This document shows positions 1-5,186 of a DNA stretch of 6,675 nucleotides, one piece after another (position 1 is the stretch's first letter; each line of letters opens with the position of its first letter). The DNA comes from Patescibacteria group bacterium (GTDB taxonomy: Bacteria > Patescibacteriota > Patescibacteriia > JAACEG01 > JAGUWE01). The translations under genes were made by a program, and so were the position numbers. The stretch is from assembly GCA_020062525.1 (NCBI GenBank), contig JAGUWE010000133.1, positions 1 through 6,675 on the forward strand, in the 5' to 3' direction. The notes under the pieces were generated by a model that made no database searches, was not told the DNA's origin, and was given only the letters and a program-made list of their open reading frames with translations.

Positions 1-485
1 TGCTCGCCTTTTTTATCAACTCGTTTTGCGTTGGTAAAAACTTTTGGGTCTAAAAGACGAGTAATTTCATCGGGCGCTAAAATTTCATTCCAAAAAACCT
101 CATCTCGTTTTTGGTCTTCTTTTGTCGTTCCGCCTTCAAGCACACAATCTTTATACGGCCATGAGAGCACAACTTCCTTTTTCTCGCTTATAAATTCATC
201 TTCAGCTGTCAAACCAATTTTATTTTTGAAGGCAGTATAAGAATCCGGCAAAAATTGTTTATTAGAAACAAACTTAATAAATTTATCTTTATCAAAAATT
301 ATTGCCTTACCTGCTTGCATAAAAAACACTTCTTTCATCTTTTCATCAGACAAAAGAATTTTAATAAAGTCTTTGTCTAACTTCAAAGCAAGCTCAATAA
401 TTTTATTCTTCAAAAGCTCACCTTCGCTCACCAGCCGCTCGTCTTTTTTAAGTAAAGTTTTTAAATTGTGTAATAAGTTTTCCAT
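1..485 (-). CDS. Type III restriction-modification DNA methyltransferase (Mod), N-terminal part, cut by window edge
   Basis: Reading leftward from an ATG at 485-483, the frame stays open for 161 full codons to the window edge, so the 3' part is missing. The protein begins MENLLHNLKTLLKKDERLVS. Residues 107-161 contain the strongly characteristic stretch LSWPYKDCVLEGG, then TKEDQKRDE, then LAPDEITRLLDPKVFTNAKR, which I recognise as the N-terminal region of type III Mod-like site-specific adenine methyltransferases. The catalytic DPPY motif and the SAM-binding FxGxG motif lie further downstream and are outside the window, so activity cannot be judged. In type III systems Mod recognises a short asymmetric site, methylates adenine and pairs with a Res helicase-nuclease. 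Whether res follows cannot be seen. The gene lies 78 bp after ftsQ in the same direction and appears to have its own promoter. Stand-alone methylase is the main alternative. Confidence 0.85.
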   Translation of the reverse strand, partial: MENLLHNLKTLLKKDERLVSEGELLKNKIIELALKLDKDFIKILLSDEKMKEVFFMQAGKAIIFDKDKFIKFVSNKQFLPDSYTAFKNKIGLTAEDEFISEKKEVVLSWPYKDCVLEGGTTKEDQKRDEVFWNEILAPDEITRLLDPKVFTNAKRVDKKGE

Positions 486-500
486 ATTCCTATTTTACCA
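486..500 (-). promoter_or_regulatory. Putative extended -10 promoter directly in front of the Mod gene
   Basis: On the minus strand TGG-TAAAAT occupies 500-492, which fits an extended -10 element (TGn followed by a one-mismatch TATAAT). It is followed by six bases, AGGAAT, and then the ATG. No convincing -35 is present at the usual spacing. A start site 6-8 bp after the -10 would fall on or next to the ATG and give a leaderless transcript. Alternatively AGGA acts as a short-spaced ribosome binding site on a transcript coming from further upstream. Confidence 0.4.
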
Positions 501-563
501 CAATTTTTATTTTAAATCGCCAAAGGTTTTATCCCCAATGTAATTATTTATTGCAAGCTGAAT

Positions 564-1388
564 TTATTCTTTATAATAAACTCTATCAGGCAATCTTAAA
601 TCAAAATAATCAATTTTTTTGATTTCTTCGGCTGATTTATTTTTAAGAATTAAAGTTAAATTATTAAGTTGATCTTCAAGTGATTGTGCTGGATCAAAAA
701 TTGCTTGCCAGCCAGCCTTTGATTTTAAAGTTAAGACTTCCATTTTAGGACTCAAGACTTCTAGGGAAGAAATTTTTATTTCCTGGGGCACTTGTTTTAG
801 TAAATTAAAAATAAAATTAATTTTTGTTGTTTCAATGATTCTTTGTCCGATGATTGGGTATTCACTAATTTGACTTCGAATAATTGGCAAATAAGGATTA
901 ATAGAAAAAAAATTAACCTCTCTAATAACCGTACCAGTTTGGTCTAAATAATAAAATTTATCATTGATAATCCAAACCAAAGCTGGTTTTTTTTCTTCAA
1001 TTTCTACAATTATTTTGTTGGGTAGACTTTTTTTAATGTTTATTTGTTTTAAAACTACTATTTGACTGATTTTTGCTATTGCCTCTTTTTGGTTAAAAAG
1101 TATTAAATTAGTTTGCTTACCCAAGAGAAAAGAGCGTCTTTGTTCTTGATTTTGAATGAATTGAATAATAAAATTTTGGGGTATATCTCGCACTCCCCTA
1201 ACCTCTATTTGAGTAATAAAAAAATAATTGGAAAAAAACAAAAGATAAATAATTAAAATGAAATTAATGGAACTGAAAATAAGAAGTAGTTTTAATTGAT
1301 GTTTCTTTTTTGTCAGTCGCAGACTTTTAGGGAGTCGGCTGGCAAAATAAGTATTGGGTCGCTTTTTTTTAAAATAAATTTGTTTCAT
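564..1388 (-). CDS. ftsQ: Cell division protein FtsQ/DivIB
   Basis: This 274-residue protein has the FtsQ/DivIB layout. A basic cytoplasmic tail spans residues 1-32, and one membrane segment lies at about 33-53. A POTRA domain at about 57-132 starts with FFITQIEVRGVRDIP and ends with LPNKIIVEIEEKKPALVW. A beta domain follows up to the end, where YFDLRLPDRVYYK (261-273) is the usual FtsQ closing strand motif. FtsQ is a bitopic division protein that bridges FtsB/FtsL with the septal machinery; the domain outside the membrane does most of the contacts. The length is normal for a short-tailed homologue. The start at 1388 is the only ordinary start codon in frame after the upstream stop. It lacks a well-placed Shine-Dalgarno: AGGGA sits about 18 bases away, overlapping the preceding stop codon. 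The gene lies 22 bp after the MurF-like gene. The usual downstream ftsA/ftsZ are not here; the next gene is a DNA methyltransferase. Confidence 0.9.
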   Translation of the reverse strand: MKQIYFKKKRPNTYFASRLPKSLRLTKKKHQLKLLLIFSSINFILIIYLLFFSNYFFITQIEVRGVRDIPQNFIIQFIQNQEQRRSFLLGKQTNLILFNQKEAIAKISQIVVLKQINIKKSLPNKIIVEIEEKKPALVWIINDKFYYLDQTGTVIREVNFFSINPYLPIIRSQISEYPIIGQRIIETTKINFIFNLLKQVPQEIKISSLEVLSPKMEVLTLKSKAGWQAIFDPAQSLEDQLNNLTLILKNKSAEEIKKIDYFDLRLPDRVYYKE

Positions 1389-1410
1389 AATTCTGATTGT
1401 TACTATTTCC

Positions 1411-2157
1411 CTATTCTATTTTTCTGTAATAATTTTTTATCGCTTGAGCAATTAAGACAGCGTAAAGATGATGAACACCAAATTTGTTCAGTTGAAAAGA
1501 AGCGACTTCATCGTTAATTTTGAGTTTAAAAGTTTGACTTAAGGGGGTTTGTTGTAAATCATCAGGATGAATTTGAGCATCTTTATTTAAACCATAAGTG
1601 ATTGCGTGAGGATGAATTTTAATTAGCTCTCGTAATCTTAAATCATCGTAATTTAAAATGATTAAACCTTCCTTCGGTACCACTTTAATTAATTTGGCGT
1701 ACTCAGTGGCAATGTTATCCAAACTGCCAAAATTATCCAAATATTCACTAGTAATGTTAGTAATTACTATAATTTCTGGTTTAATTAAGGTTGTTAAATA
1801 ATCTATGTCACGCGGACGATCGATCGCCAACTCTAAAATGAGTTTCTCTGGAAAATTTTTATCAAATAAAGCTCTTTTTACTGCCTCAAACAATAATAAC
1901 CTCAGCCAATTTAATTTTGATGAACTTTCCGCTGACAGGCCCAAAATGCTTAAAGGTACGCCAATCTCGGCGTTATAGTTTTTTGGGCTCATGCGAATCT
2001 TAAATTGATCATGCAAAATTTGAAATGTTGCTTCTTTAACCGAATGTCGCCAAGTACTGCCAGTTACAGCAATAATTGAGGGCCGATAACGCCAAAGCGT
2101 AATTTTGGCTAAAAGCCATAAATAATATTGAGCTAATTTTTTGCTGATTTTTTTCAT
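1411..2157 (-). CDS. Truncated MurF-like Mur ligase central-domain protein with degenerate active site
   Basis: The 248-residue product resembles the central ATPase domain of Mur ligases, closest to MurF. Family landmarks are AVTGS (30-34), SPKNYNAEIGVPLSIL (57-72), LILELAIDRP (106-115), PEIIVITNI (127-135) and FGSLDNIATEYAKLI (143-157). MurF joins D-Ala-D-Ala to the UDP-MurNAc tripeptide using ATP. Here the P-loop, normally GSxGKT[ST], reads GSTWRHS (33-39), so glycine, lysine and threonine are all replaced. The conserved HLE histidine is tyrosine (139). The GxHNxxN asparagines are His230 and Ala233. Gly in the RPGD motif is Arg116. Glu109 is kept. Full MurF is around 450 residues; the N-terminal substrate domain and C-terminal ligase domain are both missing. 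The N-terminus instead begins with a basic, hydrophobic stretch (1-29). The frame is intact, and its ATG overlaps the aminotransferase stop as ATGA. Catalysis is very unlikely; a scaffold or regulatory role, or early decay, is possible. Confidence 0.75.
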   Translation of the reverse strand: MKKISKKLAQYYLWLLAKITLWRYRPSIIAVTGSTWRHSVKEATFQILHDQFKIRMSPKNYNAEIGVPLSILGLSAESSSKLNWLRLLLFEAVKRALFDKNFPEKLILELAIDRPRDIDYLTTLIKPEIIVITNITSEYLDNFGSLDNIATEYAKLIKVVPKEGLIILNYDDLRLRELIKIHPHAITYGLNKDAQIHPDDLQQTPLSQTFKLKINDEVASFQLNKFGVHHLYAVLIAQAIKNYYRKIE

Positions 2158-3314
2158 TTCTTTGTACTAAAATATTTCTCCAGCCGGTCAAATGCTTCGT
2201 TAATTATTTCAGAAGAAACACCAAACGCCAGCCGGATATGACCTTCGCCATTGGGCCCAAAAGCAACACCCGGCACTACAGCTACCTTCGCCTGCTCTAA
2301 AAGTTTTAAGGCAAATTGCCAGGAATCGGTCTCATTAATTTTCGGAAAAACAAAATAGGCACTTTCTGGTTTATAATAAGAAAAAATTTTATTTAGCCGA
2401 TCTAATCTCTGACAAATTAAATCGCGCCGAATCAGGTAAGAATTAAAATTGGTTTTAATAAAATTATCTGCTTTTTCAAAAGCAGCGATGGCTGCGTATT
2501 GGGAAACAACTGGTGCGCAAGTGACCAGACAATCATGAACTTTAAGAATTTCTTGAGCAAGTTTTTTATCTGTGTGTAAAAAACCAATCCGCCAGCCAGT
2601 CATAGCATAGGCCTTAGAAAAACTAAAAATGCGAATGATCCGCTCGCGAAGTTCAGGAATCTGAGCTAAGCTAAAAAAAGAATAATTTTCTCGATAGATA
2701 AAATCTTTGTAGACCTCGTCACTAATGACAAAAAGATTATGTTTCTCTGCTAACTCCCCTACTCCTAAAAGTTGATCTTTGGCATAAATTGTGCCAGTTG
2801 GATTATTAGGATTACAAAAAAGAATTGCTTTGGTTTTGGGATTGATTAATTTTTTAAATTTTTCAAGATCAAATGACCAAAAATTTTCTTCATCCAAATT
2901 AAGAAAAATTGGCCTGCCGCCGGCTAATTTGAGTACTTCCTGATAAGTAGTATAAGTCGGGCTAGGAATAATCACTTCATCGCCGACTTCAAGAATTGTC
3001 AGAAGCGTGGCTGCAATTGCTTCAATGGCGCCGCAAGTGATAATTATTTCTTTTTCATAGTCATAAAACATTTTATCTTGAGCTAACTTTTCTTCAACAA
3101 TTTCTCTAAGTTGCGAAAGCCCGGGGGCCAAGGAATATTTAGAGGTTTTATTTTCTAAAATTGCCTCAATAACTCTTTCTTTAACAATCTCTGGTGTTTC
3201 AAAAGAAGGAATGCCTTGGGCTAAAGAAATTACCCCCGGAATTTTAGAAGCCAAAAGCTCCATTTTTTTAATCGGCGAAAGTTGTAAACCCTGACTTCTA
3301 AAATTAAACTCCAT
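2154..3314 (-). CDS. PLP-dependent class I/II aminotransferase (aspartate aminotransferase-like)
   Basis: This 386-residue protein is full length for fold type I aminotransferases. It moves an amino group between an amino acid and a 2-oxo acid using pyridoxal phosphate in the cytosol. Visible residues are LAQGIPSFETP (31-41), the substrate/cofactor tyrosine region PSPTYTTY (117-124), CNPNNPTG (167-174) with Asn171, ISDEVY (197-202) with Asp199 contacting the pyridine nitrogen, the Schiff-base lysine Lys234 in SFSKAYAMTGWR (231-242), and Arg361 in HIRLAF for the substrate carboxylate. All key residues are present. The sequence fits the aspartate/aromatic aminotransferase branch, but exact substrate cannot be fixed by reading. 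The gene starts 13 bp after serS, with no clear ribosome binding site. It ends in an ATGA overlap with the MurF-like gene, which suggests translational coupling. The context hints that it may serve cell-wall or translation amino-acid supply, but that is inference. Confidence 0.88.
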   Translation of the reverse strand: MEFNFRSQGLQLSPIKKMELLASKIPGVISLAQGIPSFETPEIVKERVIEAILENKTSKYSLAPGLSQLREIVEEKLAQDKMFYDYEKEIIITCGAIEAIAATLLTILEVGDEVIIPSPTYTTYQEVLKLAGGRPIFLNLDEENFWSFDLEKFKKLINPKTKAILFCNPNNPTGTIYAKDQLLGVGELAEKHNLFVISDEVYKDFIYRENYSFFSLAQIPELRERIIRIFSFSKAYAMTGWRIGFLHTDKKLAQEILKVHDCLVTCAPVVSQYAAIAAFEKADNFIKTNFNSYLIRRDLICQRLDRLNKIFSYYKPESAYFVFPKINETDSWQFALKLLEQAKVAVVPGVAFGPNGEGHIRLAFGVSSEIINEAFDRLEKYFSTKK

Positions 3315-3327
3315 AGGTTCTAAGGTC

Positions 3328-4605
3328 TTATCTTCTTATTTCTTTTATGCCAATGTATTTTTGCAACACTTCTGGCACTAAAATTGAGCCATCGCACTGC
3401 TGATAATTTTCTAAAATAACAATGAGCAGACGAGCAATAGCAAAAGCTGTGCCATTTAAGGTGTGAACCAACTCGTTTTTGCCAGTCGCCTTATTTTTAT
3501 AGCGAATATTTAACCCCCGGGCTTGATAATCAGTGCAATTAGAAGTTGAATGCGTCTCACGATAACGGTTTTCAGAAGGCAGCCAGGTTTCAATATCATA
3601 AGTTCTGGCCGCCGCTGTACCAGTATCAGCACTGCAAAGTTTAACCACTCGATAAGGAAGTTCTAATTCCTGCATTAATTTTTCTTCCACCGAAAGCAAA
3701 AATTCATGTTCTTTATCTGATTGCTCGGGCGTGGTAAAAGAAAACATTTCAATTTTATCAAATTGATGAACTCGCAAAATGCCTTTGGTATCTTTGCCAT
3801 AAGAGCCAGCTTCGCGACGAAAACAAGTAGAAAAACCAGCATAGCGGAGCGGAAGTGACTCTTTGGGTAAAATTTCGTTCATATGATATGGACCGATTGA
3901 TTGTTCAGAAGTCCCAACCAAATAGAGATTATCTTTTTCTAAACGATAAACTTCATCTTGGCCATGAGTTGTCAGAAAACCCATGGCAGCCATCGCTTGG
4001 CCACAAATCATTACCGGCGGCACCATTATAGTAAAACTTTCTTTTCTTAAAATATCAAAAGCTAATTGGACTAAAGCAAATTCCAACAAAACTGTTTCAT
4101 TTTTAAGATAACCAAAGCGACTGCCCGAGACCTTAGCCGCTCGTTCAACATCGATCAGATCCAGTTCTTTAGCCAGTGTTAAATAATCTTTGGCCGGAAA
4201 TCCGCCTTTGGCGGAAAATTTTGGCGGTTTACCAACAATTTTTATAATCTCATTATCATCACTGCTTTTCCCCAACTTAATGTCAGCTCGTAAAATATTA
4301 GGTAGTTCCAAAATCAAGATGCCCACCTCGTCTTCTATTTTTTGTAGTTTTGGAGAAAGCCCTTTGATTTCTTCGGCTATTTTTTTCATAGCCATAATTT
4401 TCTTTTCTTTCTCTTGGCCATTAGCTTTGACTATGGCTTGATTAGCCTGATTTTGGTTAGCCCGTAAATTTTCGATTTCCTGCAATAATTTCCTTCTTTT
4501 TTGATCAGTTAATGAGATTTTCTTTAAATCAATTTTTGAGCCTCTTTTTTTAAGGTTTTCGGAAATTTTTTTGGGATTGTCGCGGAGTAATTTAATGTCA
4601 ATCAT
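3328..4605 (-). CDS. serS: Seryl-tRNA synthetase
   Basis: Seryl-tRNA synthetase (425 residues) charges tRNA-Ser, and also tRNA-Sec where present, with serine. Residues 1-105 form the long antiparallel coiled-coil arm that grips the tRNA variable arm; it is rich in Lys/Glu. The class II catalytic core follows. It has GSRFGYL (161-167), the motif 1 region around VPPVMI (195-200), TSE (232-234) for serine binding, motif 2 FRREAGSYGKDTKG (262-275) continuing to HQFDKIEMF (280-288), SNC at 355-357, and motif 3 NGTAFAIARLL (384-394) with Arg392. Length and motifs are normal. One oddity is residues 131-135 (SAKGG), which are encoded by a perfect palindrome and sit where most SerRS are about four residues shorter. 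The ATG is 19 bp from a MITE-like repeat and is preceded by AT-rich, promoter-like sequence. It is probably the first gene of an operon running through the aminotransferase, the MurF-like gene and ftsQ. Confidence 0.95.
   Translation of the reverse strand: MIDIKLLRDNPKKISENLKKRGSKIDLKKISLTDQKRRKLLQEIENLRANQNQANQAIVKANGQEKEKKIMAMKKIAEEIKGLSPKLQKIEDEVGILILELPNILRADIKLGKSSDDNEIIKIVGKPPKFSAKGGFPAKDYLTLAKELDLIDVERAAKVSGSRFGYLKNETVLLEFALVQLAFDILRKESFTIMVPPVMICGQAMAAMGFLTTHGQDEVYRLEKDNLYLVGTSEQSIGPYHMNEILPKESLPLRYAGFSTCFRREAGSYGKDTKGILRVHQFDKIEMFSFTTPEQSDKEHEFLLSVEEKLMQELELPYRVVKLCSADTGTAAARTYDIETWLPSENRYRETHSTSNCTDYQARGLNIRYKNKATGKNELVHTLNGTAFAIARLLIVILENYQQCDGSILVPEVLQKYIGIKEIRR
4201..4215. repeat. 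15-bp perfect palindrome inside serS
   Basis: TCCGCC-TTT-GGCGGA is a perfect inverted repeat with 6-bp GC-rich arms and a 3-bp loop in AT-rich surroundings. It coincides exactly with five serS codons (residues 131-135, SAKGG). Comparison with the usual SerRS pattern F-D-F-E-x-[KR]-D-H suggests a net gain of about four residues here. I infer insertion of a short palindromic repeat that stayed in frame. Chance is possible for so short a motif, and only a genome count would decide. Confidence 0.55.
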
Positions 4606-4615
4606 AGAGTTATAA

Positions 4616-4621
4616 TTTATA
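4616..4621 (-). promoter_or_regulatory. Putative -10 box for serS
   Basis: TATAAA on the minus strand lies 10 bases before the serS ATG, within the only 19 bp left between the MITE-like repeat and the gene. Any -35 region would fall inside the repeat, where no good TTGACA match is seen at 17 bp. Transcription would begin only a few bases before the ATG. A second overlapping candidate is TATAAC at 4609-4614. The assignment rests on position and AT-richness only. Confidence 0.3.
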
Positions 4622-4624
4622 TAA

Positions 4625-4698
4625 TGTCATTCCTGCGAAAGCAGGAATCCAGAATTGTATGGTTTAACACTGGATTCCGCATCAAGTGCGGGATGACA
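4625..4698. mobile_element. 74-bp palindromic MITE-like repeat
   Basis: The element has near-perfect terminal inverted repeats: TGTCATTCCTGC at the left (4625-4636) against TGTCATCCCGCA read inward from the right end (4698-4687). It also has a perfect internal inverted repeat, GGAATCCAG (4644-4652) against CTGGATTCC (4670-4678). Each end can fold separately. The left hairpin pairs ATTCCTGC with GCAGGAAT around a GAAA loop (4629-4648). The right hairpin pairs ATTCCGCA with TGCGGGAT around a 5-base loop (4674-4694), with one G-T pair. This pattern matches the widespread family of small TGTCATTCC(C/T)GC repeats that I recognise from many bacterial genomes. No transposase is encoded, and no clear target-site duplication is visible. 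The element overlaps the 3' end of the nucleotidyltransferase gene by 17 bp and nearly touches serS. It may also act as a transcript-end hairpin, although no T-tract follows. Confidence 0.8.
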
Positions 4699-5092
4699 AC
4701 ATGGAAGACTTATACTTATCAGGTTTATAAGATTTTAATCTTTTAATTTTAATATTTTTTAGTCCCCTTTTGGTTAAAATTTCTTTTAAATTTTTAGTAA
4801 AATATTTTTGGTCATAACCCAAACAAATGATGTCTGGCTTACATTTAAAGATTACTTGATATTTATCTTTCAAGTTGCCTAAAATTACCTGATTAGCTAA
4901 TTTGCTTTTTTTGACTGTCTCTAATCTTTTCTGCTCATCATTTCTTGGCCAATGGTTTTTAAGGGCCAAAACCGTTTTATCCCGCGCTACGACCACAATT
5001 AACCAATCGCCATAAATTCTTGCTTGTTTTAAAAAATTCTTATGCCCTTTATGGAAAATATCAAACGTTCCGAAGACCATCACTTTTTTCAT
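4682..5092 (-). CDS. HxGH cytidylyltransferase-family protein (FAD synthase/TagD-like nucleotidyltransferase), 3' end within a repeat
   Basis: The 136-residue protein is a single-domain nucleotidyltransferase of the cytidylyltransferase superfamily. Its N-terminal motif VFGTFDIFHKGHKNFL (6-21) carries the HxGH signature (14-17) that binds the nucleotide phosphates. LGYDQ (91-95) and the final YKSS (127-130) are the conserved second half. Members attach CMP or AMP to a phosphorylated partner, for example glycerol-3-phosphate (TagD) or FMN (archaeal-type FAD synthase, RibL). LGYDQ plus KSS favours the FAD synthase-like annotation, but the substrate is not proven. Length is near the family norm. 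The last five residues (LSSRT) and the stop codon are encoded by the MITE-like repeat, which begins two codons after the last conserved motif, so the core is intact and the native tail was replaced. The start was chosen for the conserved MKKVMVFGTFD beginning. No Shine-Dalgarno is visible at normal spacing. Confidence 0.82.
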   Translation of the reverse strand: MKKVMVFGTFDIFHKGHKNFLKQARIYGDWLIVVVARDKTVLALKNHWPRNDEQKRLETVKKSKLANQVILGNLKDKYQVIFKCKPDIICLGYDQKYFTKNLKEILTKRGLKNIKIKRLKSYKPDKYKSSMLSSRT

Positions 5093-5098
5093 AGCACT

Positions 5099-5104
5099 AT
5101 AATA
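5099..5104 (-). promoter_or_regulatory. Putative -10 box for the nucleotidyltransferase gene
   Basis: TATTAT on the minus strand ends exactly 6 bases before the ATG, the same spacing as the box in front of the Mod gene. A start site at the normal distance would yield a leaderless mRNA. No clear -35 is seen at 16-18 bp; that region falls at the edge of the preceding hairpin. Confidence 0.3.
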
Positions 5105-5113
5105 AACCCCTGG

Positions 5114-5163
5114 AAAATCCCCCTTAATCCCCCTTTTCTAAAGGGGGAAATAGGGGGATTTTT
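5114..5163. terminator. Two-tier hairpin after lysS, likely bidirectional intrinsic terminator or dispersed repeat
   Basis: AAAATCCCCC (5114-5123) pairs perfectly with GGGGGATTTT (5153-5162). After a 5x5 internal loop, CCCCCTTT (5129-5136) pairs with AAAGGGGG (5140-5147) around a TCT loop. On the minus strand, the stem after lysS ends in GGGGGATTTT; on the plus strand it ends in GGGGGATTTTTC. Both have short T-tracts, so it could stop transcription either way. It lies 23 bp past the lysS stop and separates it from the nucleotidyltransferase gene. The repeated CCCCCTT-AAT-CCCCCTT pattern also resembles dispersed C-rich palindromes known in various genomes, so it may be a repeat that doubles as a terminator. 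Confidence 0.6.
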
Positions 5164-5186
5164 CTTTCAAATGCGTAATTGTAAAA

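Noticed and set aside
31..240. Plus-strand ORF of 69 codons
   Set aside because: It lies antisense within the Mod gene, whose reading frame matches a recognised family; the plus-strand product is low-complexity and resembles nothing known.
486..563. Terminator between ftsQ and the Mod gene
   Set aside because: No stable hairpin followed by a T-run could be found on the minus strand; the short CCAAAGG-type symmetry is too weak.
1296..1517. Plus-strand ORF of 73 codons across the ftsQ/MurF-like junction
   Set aside because: It is antisense to the ends of two supported genes and has no family signature or ribosome binding site.
2040..2070. Frameshift or sequencing error as the cause of the abnormal P-loop in the MurF-like gene
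   Set aside because: The same frame matches the family on both sides (AVTGS before, SVKEA after) with exact spacing, and neither other frame restores GKT; three substitutions fit better than an indel.
4190..4441. Plus-strand ORF of 83 codons with hydrophobic stretches
   Set aside because: It is the antisense shadow of the serS coiled-coil arm, where lysine/glutamate codons read in reverse give Phe/Ser-rich hydrophobic sequence.
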